A stretch of 64,000 nucleotides of DNA from Actinomycetes bacterium (GCA_025359865.1 JANYDH010000028.1:1-64000); one strand, 5' to 3'. Positions 35,181 through 44,078 are shown, numbered from the stretch's first letter. The notes: generated by a model not told the origin, from the letters alone. Numbers and translations: made by a program.

Positions 35181-36041
35181 ATGACCGACCCCATCGCCCG
35201 TAGATCCGCACGCGACCTCGGTCCGGACGACCTCGTCTGGGACCACTTCAGCAGGCCACGCGCCGATGGGGTCGCCGAACGCGTGTACGCGGCAGCTGCA
35301 GCGGGCTACGCGGCGATTGGGTTGTATCTCGGTGCGTGGGCGACACTGCGCGAGCAGCCGGCAGAGCTTGAACGGGTCGACGCAGCGCTCGCGTCGACCG
35401 GGCTCGTGGTCGCCAACATCGAGACACTGCGGGGTTGGGCCGTGCCCGGCAATGACGAGGCATGTCGCAAGCAAGAGGCGCTGGCCTACGAGATGGCCGC
35501 CCACTGGGGCTGCCGCTACGTGCAGGTGATCGGCGACGCAGAGGGTCCACTCGATAGTGCTGCAGCGGGGTTTGCTGCGCTGTGCGACCGCGCCGCCGAC
35601 CATGGTCTGCTCGTCGGTCTCGAGTGGGTGCCGGCCATGACGAACATCGGCGATGCCTCGACAGCGGTGCGAATCGTCACCGAGGCTGACCGTCGCAACG
35701 GCGGCCTGTGCGTCGACTCGTGGCACTTCACCCGCTCCACCAACAACCTCGACGACCTCCGCAACCTGCCCGGCGACAAGGTGGTCGCCACCCAGTGGAA
35801 CGACGGCACCATCACACCCCAACACCCCGACTACTTCGAGGACTGCCTCGCGAACCGGGTACTGCCGGGCGATGGCGAATTCGCCCTCGTCGAGATCGTA
35901 CGGATCCTCGATGCGATCGGCTCCACCGCACCGATCGGCGTCGAAGTCTGCTCAGCGGAACTCTGGGCCGCACCCGTCGACCACGCCGCAAGGGTGAGCG
36001 CCGATGCCATGCGCCGCGTCCTCGCCGAGGCACGAACCTAA
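35181..36041 (+). CDS. Sugar phosphate isomerase/epimerase-like TIM barrel
   Basis: A 286-residue AP-endonuclease-2/xylose-isomerase-like TIM barrel: AAAAGYAAIGLYLG, NIETLRGWAV, CRYVQVIGDAEG, LVGLEWVPAMTNIGD and CVDSWHFTRS. The metal-binding Glu and His positions of the family appear in EWVP, DSWH and VEVCSAEL. The frame extends to 34827, but ATG 35181 fits the barrel start. No ribosome-binding site or -10 is obvious. Its partner genes in this cluster do not reveal a sugar pathway. Confidence 0.8.
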   Translation: MTDPIARRSARDLGPDDLVWDHFSRPRADGVAERVYAAAAAGYAAIGLYLGAWATLREQPAELERVDAALASTGLVVANIETLRGWAVPGNDEACRKQEALAYEMAAHWGCRYVQVIGDAEGPLDSAAAGFAALCDRAADHGLLVGLEWVPAMTNIGDASTAVRIVTEADRRNGGLCVDSWHFTRSTNNLDDLRNLPGDKVVATQWNDGTITPQHPDYFEDCLANRVLPGDGEFALVEIVRILDAIGSTAPIGVEVCSAELWAAPVDHAARVSADAMRRVLAEART

Positions 36042-36055
36042 CCTGACGGACCCGC

Positions 36056-36157
36056 GCCGTCCGTGAGGTTCCGGCGGCCCAGCCTGCACCCAACCGAACA
36101 ACACCCGCCGTCCGTGAGGTTCCGGCAGCCCAGCTTGCGCCCAATCTCACAACACGT
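36056..36157. repeat. 51-bp direct tandem repeat
   Basis: Two adjacent 51-bp copies that begin GCCGTCCGTGAGGTTCCGGC, differing at a few positions. They lie in the 419-base gene-poor stretch 36042-36460 between the TIM-barrel gene and the MazE-type gene, which otherwise holds the REP-like element at 36221-36393. Confidence 0.8.
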
Positions 36158-36220
36158 CGCCCCACAGGCTGTCGCACAATGCTGTTGGGTGGTGTGGGAG
36201 GTGAGGTTGGCCGTCTGGTC

Positions 36221-36393
36221 GTGTTGTCGGCAACGGTGTCATGGTTGTTGCTGAACTCGTGCTTGTGCCGCACAAGTCGGCTCAACATCGGCGACTGACA
36301 ACCCGCCCCCCGGGCCTACCCGTTTGTTGCGGTGCCGAGTCGCGTCGAGTTATCGGGGCTGACGACATGAAAGTCGACGCGATCCTGCCCGCA
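36221..36393 (+). repeat. CGCGTCGA REP-like hairpin, copy 3 (long form)
   Basis: About 173 bp closely matching 55595-55766. The core hairpin has arms CGCGTCGA (36341-36348) and TCGACGCG (36374-36381) with a 25-base loop starting GTTATCGGGGCTG. The upstream 120 bp (TCGGCAACGGTGTCATGG and following) is shared only with the copy at 55595. The right end is followed by GCATTTTGCGACAGC, which also occurs in CACGTG element copy 1. Confidence 0.8.
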
Positions 36394-36460
36394 TTTTGCG
36401 ACAGCCTGCCCAGTCCTGAGACCGTTGCACAATCTGCGTCATACAACCTAGAATCCGCGT

Positions 36461-36712
36461 ATGACGATGATTAGCTTTCGGGTCGACAACAATGAGGCGG
36501 CTGAGGCACAACGCTGGGCAAGCGCACTCGGCATCGACAAGTCCGAACTGTTACGCGATGCGCTTCACCGTCACCTCACCCGACTCGCCTCGGAACACGA
36601 CGACCTCACCTGGGTCGACCATCCGCTCACCGCCGACGAGGGCGCGATCGGTCAGATCGCCGAGTGGGGGCCCGCCGAGGACTGGTCGGACTGGGCCGAT
36701 GCAGCACGGTGA
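36461..36712 (+). CDS. mazE: MazE-like ribbon-helix-helix antitoxin
   Basis: An 83-residue protein with an N-terminal ribbon-helix-helix (MISFRVDNNEAAEAQRWASA, then DKSELLRDALHRHLTRLA) and an acidic, tryptophan-rich C-terminus (WGPAEDWSDWADAAR) of the type that neutralises MazF. Leaderless promoter: TAGAAT at 36449-36454 with a 6-base gap. It overlaps the toxin gene by 14 bases, a normal arrangement for this family. Confidence 0.85.
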   Translation: MTMISFRVDNNEAAEAQRWASALGIDKSELLRDALHRHLTRLASEHDDLTWVDHPLTADEGAIGQIAEWGPAEDWSDWADAAR

Positions 36713-37007
36713 GGTGTGGTTCGCCGCAACCCCGGGTGGCGATCGCCCTGTGCTTGTGCTGACGCGAGACCCCGTCGCCGATCGCATTGGGTCCGTCGTC
36801 GTGGCTGCGATCACCCGCACGGTCCGCGGACTCGTCTCCGAACTCGAACTGACCACGCGTGAGGACGGCGTCCCATCGGACTGTGTCGTCAACTTCGACA
36901 ACATTCACACGATCCCGCGAGCCGCTTTTCGGCGGCCGATCGTGAAGCTTGGGCCACCCCGATTGGCCCAAGCGTGCCAGCGTCTCCGAGACGCCACCGG
37001 CTGCTGA
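36699..37007 (+). CDS. mazF: MazF-type endoribonuclease toxin
   Basis: A 102-residue MazF/PemK protein: GEVWFAATPGGDRPVLVLTR, VVAAITRTVRGL, SDCVVNFDNIHTIPRAAF. Members cleave mRNA or other RNA at short sequences, and the conserved Arg and Thr/Ser positions of the active site (RPVLVLTR and AITR) are present. The ATG overlaps the antitoxin by 14 bases. Recognition sequence cannot be predicted. Confidence 0.85.
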   Translation: MQHGEVWFAATPGGDRPVLVLTRDPVADRIGSVVVAAITRTVRGLVSELELTTREDGVPSDCVVNFDNIHTIPRAAFRRPIVKLGPPRLAQACQRLRDATGC

Positions 37008-37081
37008 CCGACCTCACCAATGACGAGTTCGACACCCTGCTCGACATCACCCAGGTCGGCGCGACCGTCTAGATTAGAGCC

Positions 37082-37279
37082 GTGCGAGTTCACCTCGATT
37101 CCGAGAAGTGCCAGGGACACAACCGTTGTTACGCGCTAGCACCGGAACTGTTCGACGTCGACGACTACGGTCAGGCCGTGCTGCGCATCGATAGCAACGT
37201 GCCTACCGACCTTCACGAAAAGGCCCGCCTCGCCGCAGCCAACTGCCCTGAATTCGCGATCAAGATCCTAGAGAGCTGA
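37082..37279 (+). CDS. P450-type 3Fe-4S ferredoxin
   Basis: A 65-residue ferredoxin with CQGHNRC and a C-terminal NCPEFAI Cys, the CxxHxxC...CP pattern of the one-cluster ferredoxins that feed actinobacterial P450s. GTG start with TAGATT at 37070-37075, six bases upstream. The P450 gene starts two bases after its stop, so it is the likely electron donor. Confidence 0.92.
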   Translation: MRVHLDSEKCQGHNRCYALAPELFDVDDYGQAVLRIDSNVPTDLHEKARLAAANCPEFAIKILES

Positions 37280-37280
37280 C

Positions 37281-38633
37281 ATGACCGACATTGTCGACGA
37301 CAACCGCACCACCGCCGATCGCGAGGTGCCGCAGCCGGCCAACTACGTCGAACCAATCTTCGGGAGCGCCCCTGCGGGGACGCACGTTTGGCAGCGCGTG
37401 CCATATGTTGCGGACCACTACGGCCCGGTCGATGACTTCACCGTCGACTTCGACCACGCCGACCCGGCCTACAACCCCATCGCGCCACAGGTCTGGAAAG
37501 AGCTCCGCGAGGACGGATGTCCGGTCGCGCACTCCGACCGCTACGGCGGCATGTGGGTTCCCATCACGCACGACACTGTGCAGGAGGTGGCCTACGACAC
37601 CGAGAACTTCACCAGCCGCAGCGTCGTCGTGTCGGTCGGCCGTCCGGGCGACCTATCGCTGCCCGCACCGATCGGTGGCGCGCCGCCCATCACCAGCGAC
37701 CCGCCGTTCCACGGCATGGCCCGCCGGTTGCTCCTTCCCCCGTTCGCGCCCAAGCAGATCGAGCCGTGGGAGCCCGAGATCCGCAAGCTCTGCCGAGACC
37801 TGCTCGACCAGATGGGCGACATCACCGCAGGCGAGACCGTCATCGACGCAGCAGTGCAGTACGCACAGCACATCCCGGTGAACGTGATCGGGCGCATGCT
37901 CGGCTTCCCTGCTGCCGACGAAGACCTCTTCCGCAAGTTCGTCCACGATGCGCTCGAACGCATCGCCGAGGAACCCGGCACACGAGAAGGCATGGATGAC
38001 CTCGGCAAGTACATCCTCACCCAGATCCAGGACCATCACGAGCATCCGCGCGACGACCTCACCAGCTACTTGTTGAACGTCGAGATCGATGGGCAACCGG
38101 TGAACGACGACATCGCCGGCGGCATGATCGTCCTGCTGCTCATCGCCGGCATCGATACCACGTGGTCAGCGATCGGTTCATCGCTGTGGCACCTCGCCCA
38201 GCATCCAGAGGACCATCAGCGGTTACTCGACGACCCGGACGTGATGACGTTCGCACTGGAGGAGTTCCTGCGTGCCTACGCGCCCGTCACCATGGCCCGC
38301 ATGGTCGCCAAGGACCACGACTTCCACGGCTGCCCGATGAAGCAGGACGACTGGGTGCTGCTGCCGTTCCCTGCGGCCAACCGCGATCCGCTCAAGTTCG
38401 AAGACCCCGACACCTTTGTCGTCGACCGCCAGGAGAACCGTCACGCGGCGTTCGGGCTCGGCATCCACCGCTGCCTGGGCTCGAACCTTGCCCGGCTCGA
38501 GCTCAAGGTCGCAATCGAGGAGTTCATCACGCGGTTCCCGCGTTTCGAGCTCGCCGGTGATGTGCGCTGGAGCGTCGGCCAGATCCGCGGCCCACGTGTG
38601 ATGCCGGTCCGCATCCTCGCCGTCGCCGACTGA
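37281..38633 (+). CDS. Cytochrome P450
   Basis: A 450-residue P450. Heme-binding FGLGIHRCLGSNLARLEL near residue 388, I-helix LLLIAGIDTTWSAIG near residue 275 and the ExxR pair in LEEFLRAYAP. All P450 hallmarks are intact; the CYP family was not assigned. Coupled to the ferredoxin, its natural reductant. Hydroxylation of a hydrophobic substrate is likely. Confidence 0.93.
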   Translation: MTDIVDDNRTTADREVPQPANYVEPIFGSAPAGTHVWQRVPYVADHYGPVDDFTVDFDHADPAYNPIAPQVWKELREDGCPVAHSDRYGGMWVPITHDTVQEVAYDTENFTSRSVVVSVGRPGDLSLPAPIGGAPPITSDPPFHGMARRLLLPPFAPKQIEPWEPEIRKLCRDLLDQMGDITAGETVIDAAVQYAQHIPVNVIGRMLGFPAADEDLFRKFVHDALERIAEEPGTREGMDDLGKYILTQIQDHHEHPRDDLTSYLLNVEIDGQPVNDDIAGGMIVLLLIAGIDTTWSAIGSSLWHLAQHPEDHQRLLDDPDVMTFALEEFLRAYAPVTMARMVAKDHDFHGCPMKQDDWVLLPFPAANRDPLKFEDPDTFVVDRQENRHAAFGLGIHRCLGSNLARLELKVAIEEFITRFPRFELAGDVRWSVGQIRGPRVMPVRILAVAD

Positions 38634-38754
38634 CTCGACGCGCATCCAAGTGCGTACTCGCACCAGGTGGCGCGGAACCCTGTGGGAACCCTGTGGGAAC
38701 ACGGTCGTGCACGACGGTCGTGCACGTTCCGGATCGGTCCCCTACCGTATGAGC

Positions 38755-39642
38755 ATGTCCAAACGGTCGCGCTTCGTGGTGTGCCTGGTACTGCTGGGCC
38801 TGGCCGTGCTCGGTGACGCAGGAACAGCATTCGCCCACGACCCGATCATTCTCACTGACACGCAAACCTCCCCGGACGCCGGTCCACTGCTGCCGGACGG
38901 CACGATCTCGTTCGCCCTGTACGGCACGCTGAACTCGGCCGATGATACGCGTGGGCTGCGGGTGGACTTCAACGCTGGCGACTCCATCGACATCACCTTG
39001 TTGATACCCGATCGCTTACCGGAGAACGAGTTGCCCGACTCGCTGCTGCCGACGCTACAGATCGATGCGCCCGACGGCACCTCACGAATTCTGACGCCAA
39101 CTGAGCGCGTCCGTTTCGACGAGCCGTTCTCCAACACGAGCTACGTGCGCTACCTCGAACTCAGTGAATCCGCGCAAGCCGGTGAGTACCGCCTTACGGT
39201 GACCGGCGCGGCGCCGGCGCGTTTCACGCTCGCTGTCGGCACGACGGAGCGCTTCGGCACTCCCGTAGAGAATGTGCCGAACCGCGGCGACGCCAGTGCC
39301 GGGGTGCAGACCTGGTACGCCACGCCGCCACCGAGCACACCGACCTCCACCACCGGGCCGACCTCCGCACCGCCCACCACCACCGCGACGCCCACCACCA
39401 CGGCCACCACCGGGCCGACCTCCACCAAGCCGACCTCCGCACCGCCCTTCACCACCACACCGACCTCCACTGCCGCGCCGCTGCAGGGGGTTCCCGGCTC
39501 CGGGTCCGGGCCGAGCCTCAACGGCGGGGACTCCAACGTGCTTGCGATAGCGATCGGCGCACTCGTCGTGCTGGCCGCAGGGTTGGCCTGGCTCATCTGG
39601 AAGCGACCCGGTCGTGATGCCGACGTCGACGTGCCCCAGTGA
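38755..39642 (+). CDS. Secreted, membrane-anchored Thr/Pro-rich protein
   Basis: A 295-residue protein with a signal peptide (SKRSRFVVCLVLLGLAVLG, cleavage after AFA), a beta-rich ectodomain, a Thr/Pro/Ser linker of about 50 residues (near 200-250) and a C-terminal transmembrane helix (NVLAIAIGALVVLAAGLAWL) followed by a basic tail. Leaderless start: TACCGT at 38743-38748, six bases before ATG 38755. No known domain was recognised. It is a cell-surface protein of unknown role. Confidence 0.7.
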   Translation: MSKRSRFVVCLVLLGLAVLGDAGTAFAHDPIILTDTQTSPDAGPLLPDGTISFALYGTLNSADDTRGLRVDFNAGDSIDITLLIPDRLPENELPDSLLPTLQIDAPDGTSRILTPTERVRFDEPFSNTSYVRYLELSESAQAGEYRLTVTGAAPARFTLAVGTTERFGTPVENVPNRGDASAGVQTWYATPPPSTPTSTTGPTSAPPTTTATPTTTATTGPTSTKPTSAPPFTTTPTSTAAPLQGVPGSGSGPSLNGGDSNVLAIAIGALVVLAAGLAWLIWKRPGRDADVDVPQ

Positions 39643-39773
39643 CGGCCACCTCGAACGAGGCTTCGGGAAGTTGGTTGGGGGTACGAGGTTGACGGGCGCA
39701 CCGCTGTGACACATCATCGACCCCGCAGCCATCGCGCCGCAGGGCCCAACACCACCACACCCACAAACTTCGC

Positions 39774-39808
39774 GGTCGTGACATGTCGCTCAACAACATG
39801 TCACGACC
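39774..39808. promoter_or_regulatory. 13-bp inverted repeat before the cupin-P450 operon
   Basis: GGTCGTGACATGT (39774-39786) and its exact complement (39796-39808) flank nine bases. It lies 91 bases upstream of the cupin gene in a 257-base gap with no other feature. No T run follows, so an operator for an unknown regulator is more likely than a terminator. Confidence 0.55.
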
Positions 39809-39899
39809 AAAGCTCACACGATCCAGCCCAGCCCGCCGAATACTGACCCACGAGCGCCTAGGGTTTGACGACGTACGAGCAACTCTGGGGGAACAGTCG

Positions 39900-40352
39900 A
39901 TGTCATCGGTGGCACCACAAGCGATACACATCGGTGATGGTCAGATTCCGTGGGTCGACATCGGTGGGGGCAACAAGATGCGCCTCCTGCAGGTGCGACC
40001 CACTGAGGGACTGTGGATCATCGAGAACATTTTTCAGACCGGGTTTGCGGTGCAGACCCATCGCCACACCGGACCGGTGTGGGGCTACACCACCAGCGGG
40101 GCGTGGAAGTACGCCGAGTACGACTACGTCAGCCGGGCCGGGTCGTTCTTGTACGAGCCGGCCGGATCGGTCCACACGCTGGTGTGCGTCGAGGACAACA
40201 CACAGGTCTGGTTCCACATGTATGGCTCCAACTTGAACCTCGATGCCGATGGCAACGTCGAGTCGGTGACCGACGGGCCTTCTTCGTTGGCGGCGTACTA
40301 CATGCTGGCCGAGGCGCAGGGCCTCGGCCGTCCCGACGTCGTGGTCGGCTGA
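39900..40352 (+). CDS. Cupin-domain protein (2,4'-dihydroxyacetophenone dioxygenase-like)
   Basis: A 150-residue single-cupin protein. The metal motif is HRHTGPVWGYTTSGAWKYAEYD (near residues 53-74) with GSFLYEPAGSVHTL carrying the second His. An upstream GGGGGA ribosome-binding site supports ATG 39900 over longer alternatives. It lies five bases before a P450 gene, so it may act on the P450's product or substrate. Cleavage of an aromatic ketone is one possibility; catalytic role is uncertain. Confidence 0.78.
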   Translation: MSSVAPQAIHIGDGQIPWVDIGGGNKMRLLQVRPTEGLWIIENIFQTGFAVQTHRHTGPVWGYTTSGAWKYAEYDYVSRAGSFLYEPAGSVHTLVCVEDNTQVWFHMYGSNLNLDADGNVESVTDGPSSLAAYYMLAEAQGLGRPDVVVG

Positions 40353-40357
40353 TCGAC

Positions 40358-41596
40358 GTGAATGCGCACGCCGGCCCGCATGGCACTCGCTTTCCGGACA
40401 TCTATGATCCGGACCTGTACGTGGACGGGCCGATCCACAAGATCTTCACCGATCTCCGCCACAACGACCCGGTGCACTGGCAGCCGATGTCGAACGAACC
40501 GGGGTACTGGGCGGTCATGGGTCATGCCGACGTCACCCACGTAGCCCGCCGGCCCGACATCTACTCGGCCGAGATCGGCGGGGTCGTGCTCGAGAACATG
40601 GCACCCGACCAACTCGCGCAGGCCAGGAACATGCTGTTGATGATGGACCCGCCTCGGCACACCACACACCGCAAGCCGCTGGCCGAGAGTTTCCAGGCCA
40701 AGGTCATCGGACAGATGCAGGACCGTATCCGCGAGCTCTGCACGACGATCTTGGCCGCAACCGCCGAGGCCGCCGAGCAGGGCTCGGTCGAGTTCAGTCA
40801 CGCTGTCGCTGGCAGGTTGCCCAGTCAGGTCGTCGGCGAGCTCCTCGGCATCCCTGAGCAGGATCGGGATCAGATCCGCGAGTGGGCCGAACAGAGCACG
40901 AGCGGGCAAGATCCGGAGCTCGCCGGGGAGGGTTACAGTGCCGGCTCGGGGCTCGGTGCGATGGGACTGTACGCCTACCAGTTCGCAGTGCGGCGGCGCC
41001 AGGAGGAACCGAAGGAAGATCTGACCTCGCTGATCCTGGCAGGCAACTTCGGCGAACGACCAATGGACGACATCGAGTTCGCGAGCTTCTTCGTCCAGCT
41101 GGTCACGGCCGGGAACGACACGACCAAGACGATGCTGTCCTCTGGGCTCGAAGTGCTCCTCGCCCACCCCGATCAGCTCGCCGAGCTGCGTGCCGACCGC
41201 AGCCTGATGACCGGTGCCGTCGAGGAGATCTTGCGGTATGCCAACCCGCTGCACTACTTCCGACGCACGGCACTGTCCGACACGGTGCTCGACGGCGTGG
41301 CGATCGCGGCGGGTGACAAGGTTGCCATGATGTACACGTCGGCGAATCGGGACGAAGCCGTCTTCGGCGAGACCGCTCAGCAGTTCAACATCCGCAGGTC
41401 GCCGAATCCACACCTGTCGTTCGGATTCGCGCAGCACTTCTGCCTCGGGGTGCACCTCGCCCGGCTCGAGGGCAGGGTCTTCTTCAACGAGCTGCTCAAC
41501 ACGTTTTCCTCGATCGAGCAGACCGGGCCATCGCGTCGCATTCGCTCGAACCTCAACAACGGGCTGAAACACCTACCGATCATGCTGCGGCGCTAG
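40358..41596 (+). CDS. Cytochrome P450
   Basis: A 412-residue P450: I-helix VTAGNDTTKTML near residue 250, ExxR in EEILRYANP, and heme-binding FGFAQHFCLGVHLARLEG near residue 353. Its GTG start is five bases after the cupin stop with no separate promoter seen, so translation is probably coupled. It shares only the P450 signatures with the one at 37281, not closer similarity by eye. Confidence 0.92.
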   Translation: MNAHAGPHGTRFPDIYDPDLYVDGPIHKIFTDLRHNDPVHWQPMSNEPGYWAVMGHADVTHVARRPDIYSAEIGGVVLENMAPDQLAQARNMLLMMDPPRHTTHRKPLAESFQAKVIGQMQDRIRELCTTILAATAEAAEQGSVEFSHAVAGRLPSQVVGELLGIPEQDRDQIREWAEQSTSGQDPELAGEGYSAGSGLGAMGLYAYQFAVRRRQEEPKEDLTSLILAGNFGERPMDDIEFASFFVQLVTAGNDTTKTMLSSGLEVLLAHPDQLAELRADRSLMTGAVEEILRYANPLHYFRRTALSDTVLDGVAIAAGDKVAMMYTSANRDEAVFGETAQQFNIRRSPNPHLSFGFAQHFCLGVHLARLEGRVFFNELLNTFSSIEQTGPSRRIRSNLNNGLKHLPIMLRR

Positions 41597-41649
41597 GAGC
41601 GTGGATCGGAATTGACGACGTTGTATTGATGACGTTGGTGTCGGCGCTT

Positions 41650-41677
41650 CGACCTACGACCTACGACCTACGACCTA
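41650..41677. repeat. 7-bp tandem repeat at the zur stop codon
   Basis: Four perfect copies of CGACCTA; the TAG stop of the minus-strand Fur/Zur gene (41675-41677) lies in the last copy. Confidence 0.8.
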
Positions 41678-42109
41678 CCCCTGTCCTGAGCAGCGACGGC
41701 ATCGACCAGCCAGCGCGAAGTGCTGCTCAGTCAAAACGAACCCGGTCTCGTGCTGCAGCTCGGATGACCATCGCTCGGTCATGGCGGAGCTGATCACTTC
41801 GATCTTCCCGCAGTCGTCGCACAGCACATGGGCGTGGCGATGCGTAGTGAGGTGATAGGCGGCCGGGCCGTGCCCGAGGTGGACGTGGGCGACCAATCCC
41901 ATCTGCTCGAGCGTTTCGAGGAAGCGATACACCGTGGTGACATGCACGTCGGGCAATGCGCTGTGTACTCGGCCGACGAGCTCATCGGCTGTCACGTGGT
42001 CCGACTCGTCGAACAGGACACGAAGGATCGCCTTGCGCTGATCGGTCACGCGACCACCGAGTTCGCGGATTGCTTGCAAGGTGCGGTCAATCGCGTCGGA
42101 GCCGATCAC
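41675..42109 (-). CDS. zur: Fur-family metalloregulator, probably Zur
   Basis: A 144-residue Fur-family protein. The winged-helix region is RVTDQRKAILRVLFDESDHV with TVYRFLETLEQMGLVAHV. The metal sites include HRHAHVLCDDCG and the C-terminal CRRC pair for a structural zinc. The longest frame begins at 42214, but GTG 42109 has TAGACT (42118-42123 on this strand) eight bases upstream and gives the usual length. Divergent from a zinc ABC importer, so Zur rather than Fur is the better call. No clear Zur box was recognised in the 95-base gap. Confidence 0.82.
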   Translation of the reverse strand: MIGSDAIDRTLQAIRELGGRVTDQRKAILRVLFDESDHVTADELVGRVHSALPDVHVTTVYRFLETLEQMGLVAHVHLGHGPAAYHLTTHRHAHVLCDDCGKIEVISSAMTERWSSELQHETGFVLTEQHFALAGRCRRCSGQG

Positions 42110-42204
42110 GGTCTCGGAGTCTACGACTATTCGTGATAACGGCTCGACGTGACTTCTGTCGGCCGGTCGCCTTGTTGCAACCAGCCTGCGATACGGTTCT
42201 TCTC

Positions 42205-43284
42205 GTGAGGCCACGAACCCACAGAGCCATCGGTACTGTCGTCGCGTTGACCATGACGGCGTGCGGAGGCAGCTCGGGGTCCGACTCCAGCCCCGTGACA
42301 GCAGGGAAGGCGACGAGCGATGCTCAGGCCGCGGCCATCGCGACCTGCACGGCCGGCGAGCCGATCCGCGATGGACGACGGATCCGGATCGGCTCGACCG
42401 TCGCGCCGATCACGTCCATCGTGGCCAACGTCGCCGGTGACCTTGCCGACATCACCGGCCTGGTCCCCGAGGGCACCAACTCCCACACCTTCGAACCGGC
42501 GCCGAGCGTTGCTGCGACCTTGGCGAAGACCGACGTGCTCTTCGCCAACGGGTTGCTGCTCGAGGAGCCGACCAAGGAACTCGCGACCGAGAACCTCCCG
42601 GCCAGCGCGGTGCTCTGTGAACTCGGTACCGCAACCCTTCCTGTCGCCGAGTACATCTACGATTTCTCGTTCCCGATCGAGGGCGGCAAGCCGAACCCGC
42701 ACCTGTGGACGAACCCCCCGATGGCGAAGCGGTACGCCGAGATCGTCAGGGACGTGCTCATACGGATGGACCCGGCCAACGCGGGCGCCTACCGCGACAA
42801 CGCAGCGGCGTACATCGGCAAAATCGATGCGCTCGACGCCGCAATGGTCGCCGCCACTGCGACGGTTCCGGCGACGCAACGCAAGTTACTCACCTACCAC
42901 GACGCGTACGCCTACTTCGCGAAGACGTACGGCTGGACCGTGATCGGCGCCATCCAACCATCCAACTTCGACGAACCGACTGCGAAGGAGGTGGCCCGCC
43001 TGATCGAGCAAGTGCGCGAGGCAGGGGTGCCCGCCATCTTCGGATCGGAAGTGTTCCCAAGTCCGGTGCTCGAGCAGATCGGTGCCGACGCCCGCGTCAA
43101 CTACGTCGATGTACTGCGTGATGACGACCTACCCGGCAAGCCGGGAGATCCTGGTCATTCGTTCCTCGGTCTGATGCAGTTCGACTACATCACGATGGTC
43201 GAAGCACTCGGCGGAAACGCTTCCACGCTCCAAGCAATCGACATCAGCGATGTCACCACCGACGTCGCCGTGTACCCACAGTGA
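42205..43284 (+). CDS. znuA: Zinc ABC transporter substrate-binding lipoprotein
   Basis: A 359-residue cluster A-I binding protein. A lipoprotein signal is present (TVVALTMTACGG, Cys as the anchor). Metal-binding residues lie in GTNSHTFEP, PHLWTNP and YHDAYAYFAKTY, the usual three-His pattern, and in FGSEVFPSPVLEQIG. GTG start with TACGGT at 42192-42197 and a 7-base gap. It overlaps the ATPase gene by four bases. Zinc is favoured over manganese because of the adjacent Zur-like regulator. Confidence 0.85.
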   Translation: MRPRTHRAIGTVVALTMTACGGSSGSDSSPVTAGKATSDAQAAAIATCTAGEPIRDGRRIRIGSTVAPITSIVANVAGDLADITGLVPEGTNSHTFEPAPSVAATLAKTDVLFANGLLLEEPTKELATENLPASAVLCELGTATLPVAEYIYDFSFPIEGGKPNPHLWTNPPMAKRYAEIVRDVLIRMDPANAGAYRDNAAAYIGKIDALDAAMVAATATVPATQRKLLTYHDAYAYFAKTYGWTVIGAIQPSNFDEPTAKEVARLIEQVREAGVPAIFGSEVFPSPVLEQIGADARVNYVDVLRDDDLPGKPGDPGHSFLGLMQFDYITMVEALGGNASTLQAIDISDVTTDVAVYPQ

Positions 43285-44078
43285 CGAACGTCGACGACCC
43301 CACCCGGTTGGACGAAGTGGCGAGCGCCGGTCGAATACTTGTCGAGGTCGACGGTGTATCGCACAGCTACGGCGGTCCCGTCGTGCTCGATCACATCCAC
43401 CTCTCGATCGAGGCCGGTTCATTCCTCGGCATTATCGGTCCGTCGGGTTCGGGCAAGACCACCCTGCTGCGCATCATCCTCGGCAACCTCTCCCCCACGC
43501 GCGGAGCCGTGCGCCGCGAGCCGGGCAAGCGGGTGGCCTATGTGCCCCAGGTAGAGACCGTGAACTGGAACTTCCCAATCACGGTGAGTGAGGTGGTGCT
43601 CATGTCGCGGGCATCGTCGATTCGCCATCCCTGGGCGACAGGGGCCGAACGTCGCGACGTGTCGGTCGTGCTGGAACAACTTGGGCTCGGCGGCCTAGAA
43701 GATCGCCACATTCGCGAGCTTTCCGGCGGCCAACAACAGCGGGTGTTTCTGGCGCGTGCACTCCACCGGCAGCCCGACCTTTTGGTGCTCGATGAGCCGA
43801 CCTCCGGTGTCGACGTGCGTACTCGTCACGAGGTCGTGCACCTCTTGACCGATCTGCATCGCGGTGGCATGGCTGTCGTGTTGACGACGCATGACATTAA
43901 CGGGCTGGCGACACATCTGCCGAGGATCGCGTGCGTGAACCGCGAACTCATCGCTCTCGGAAGCCCGCGTGACGTGCTGACTCCAAAGGTCCTCGAGCGC
44001 ACCTACGGCGCACCGATGGACGTACTCGAACACGGAGGCCTCCTCCTGGTAACCGACGTGCCGCTGGAATCGTCATGA
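43281..44078 (+). CDS. znuC: Zinc ABC transporter ATPase
   Basis: A 265-residue ATPase with Walker A GPSGSGKTTLLRI (near residue 53), signature LSGGQQQRVFLARAL, Walker B LLVLDEP and the H-loop VVLTTHDINGLA. GTG start overlaps znuA by four bases and the stop overlaps the permease gene by four. Powers the importer. Confidence 0.9.
   Translation: MTNVDDPTRLDEVASAGRILVEVDGVSHSYGGPVVLDHIHLSIEAGSFLGIIGPSGSGKTTLLRIILGNLSPTRGAVRREPGKRVAYVPQVETVNWNFPITVSEVVLMSRASSIRHPWATGAERRDVSVVLEQLGLGGLEDRHIRELSGGQQQRVFLARALHRQPDLLVLDEPTSGVDVRTRHEVVHLLTDLHRGGMAVVLTTHDINGLATHLPRIACVNRELIALGSPRDVLTPKVLERTYGAPMDVLEHGGLLLVTDVPLESS

Noticed and set aside
459-36041. KstR or KstR2 sterol regulon
   Set aside because: No AACTAGAAC-type or CAAG-N2-CTTG-type repeats of those regulators were noticed; the palindrome here is different, and key sterol genes are not present.
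42110-42204. Zur box between zur and znuA
   Set aside because: No good match to the actinobacterial Zur palindrome was seen by eye; TATTCGTGATA is only weakly symmetric.
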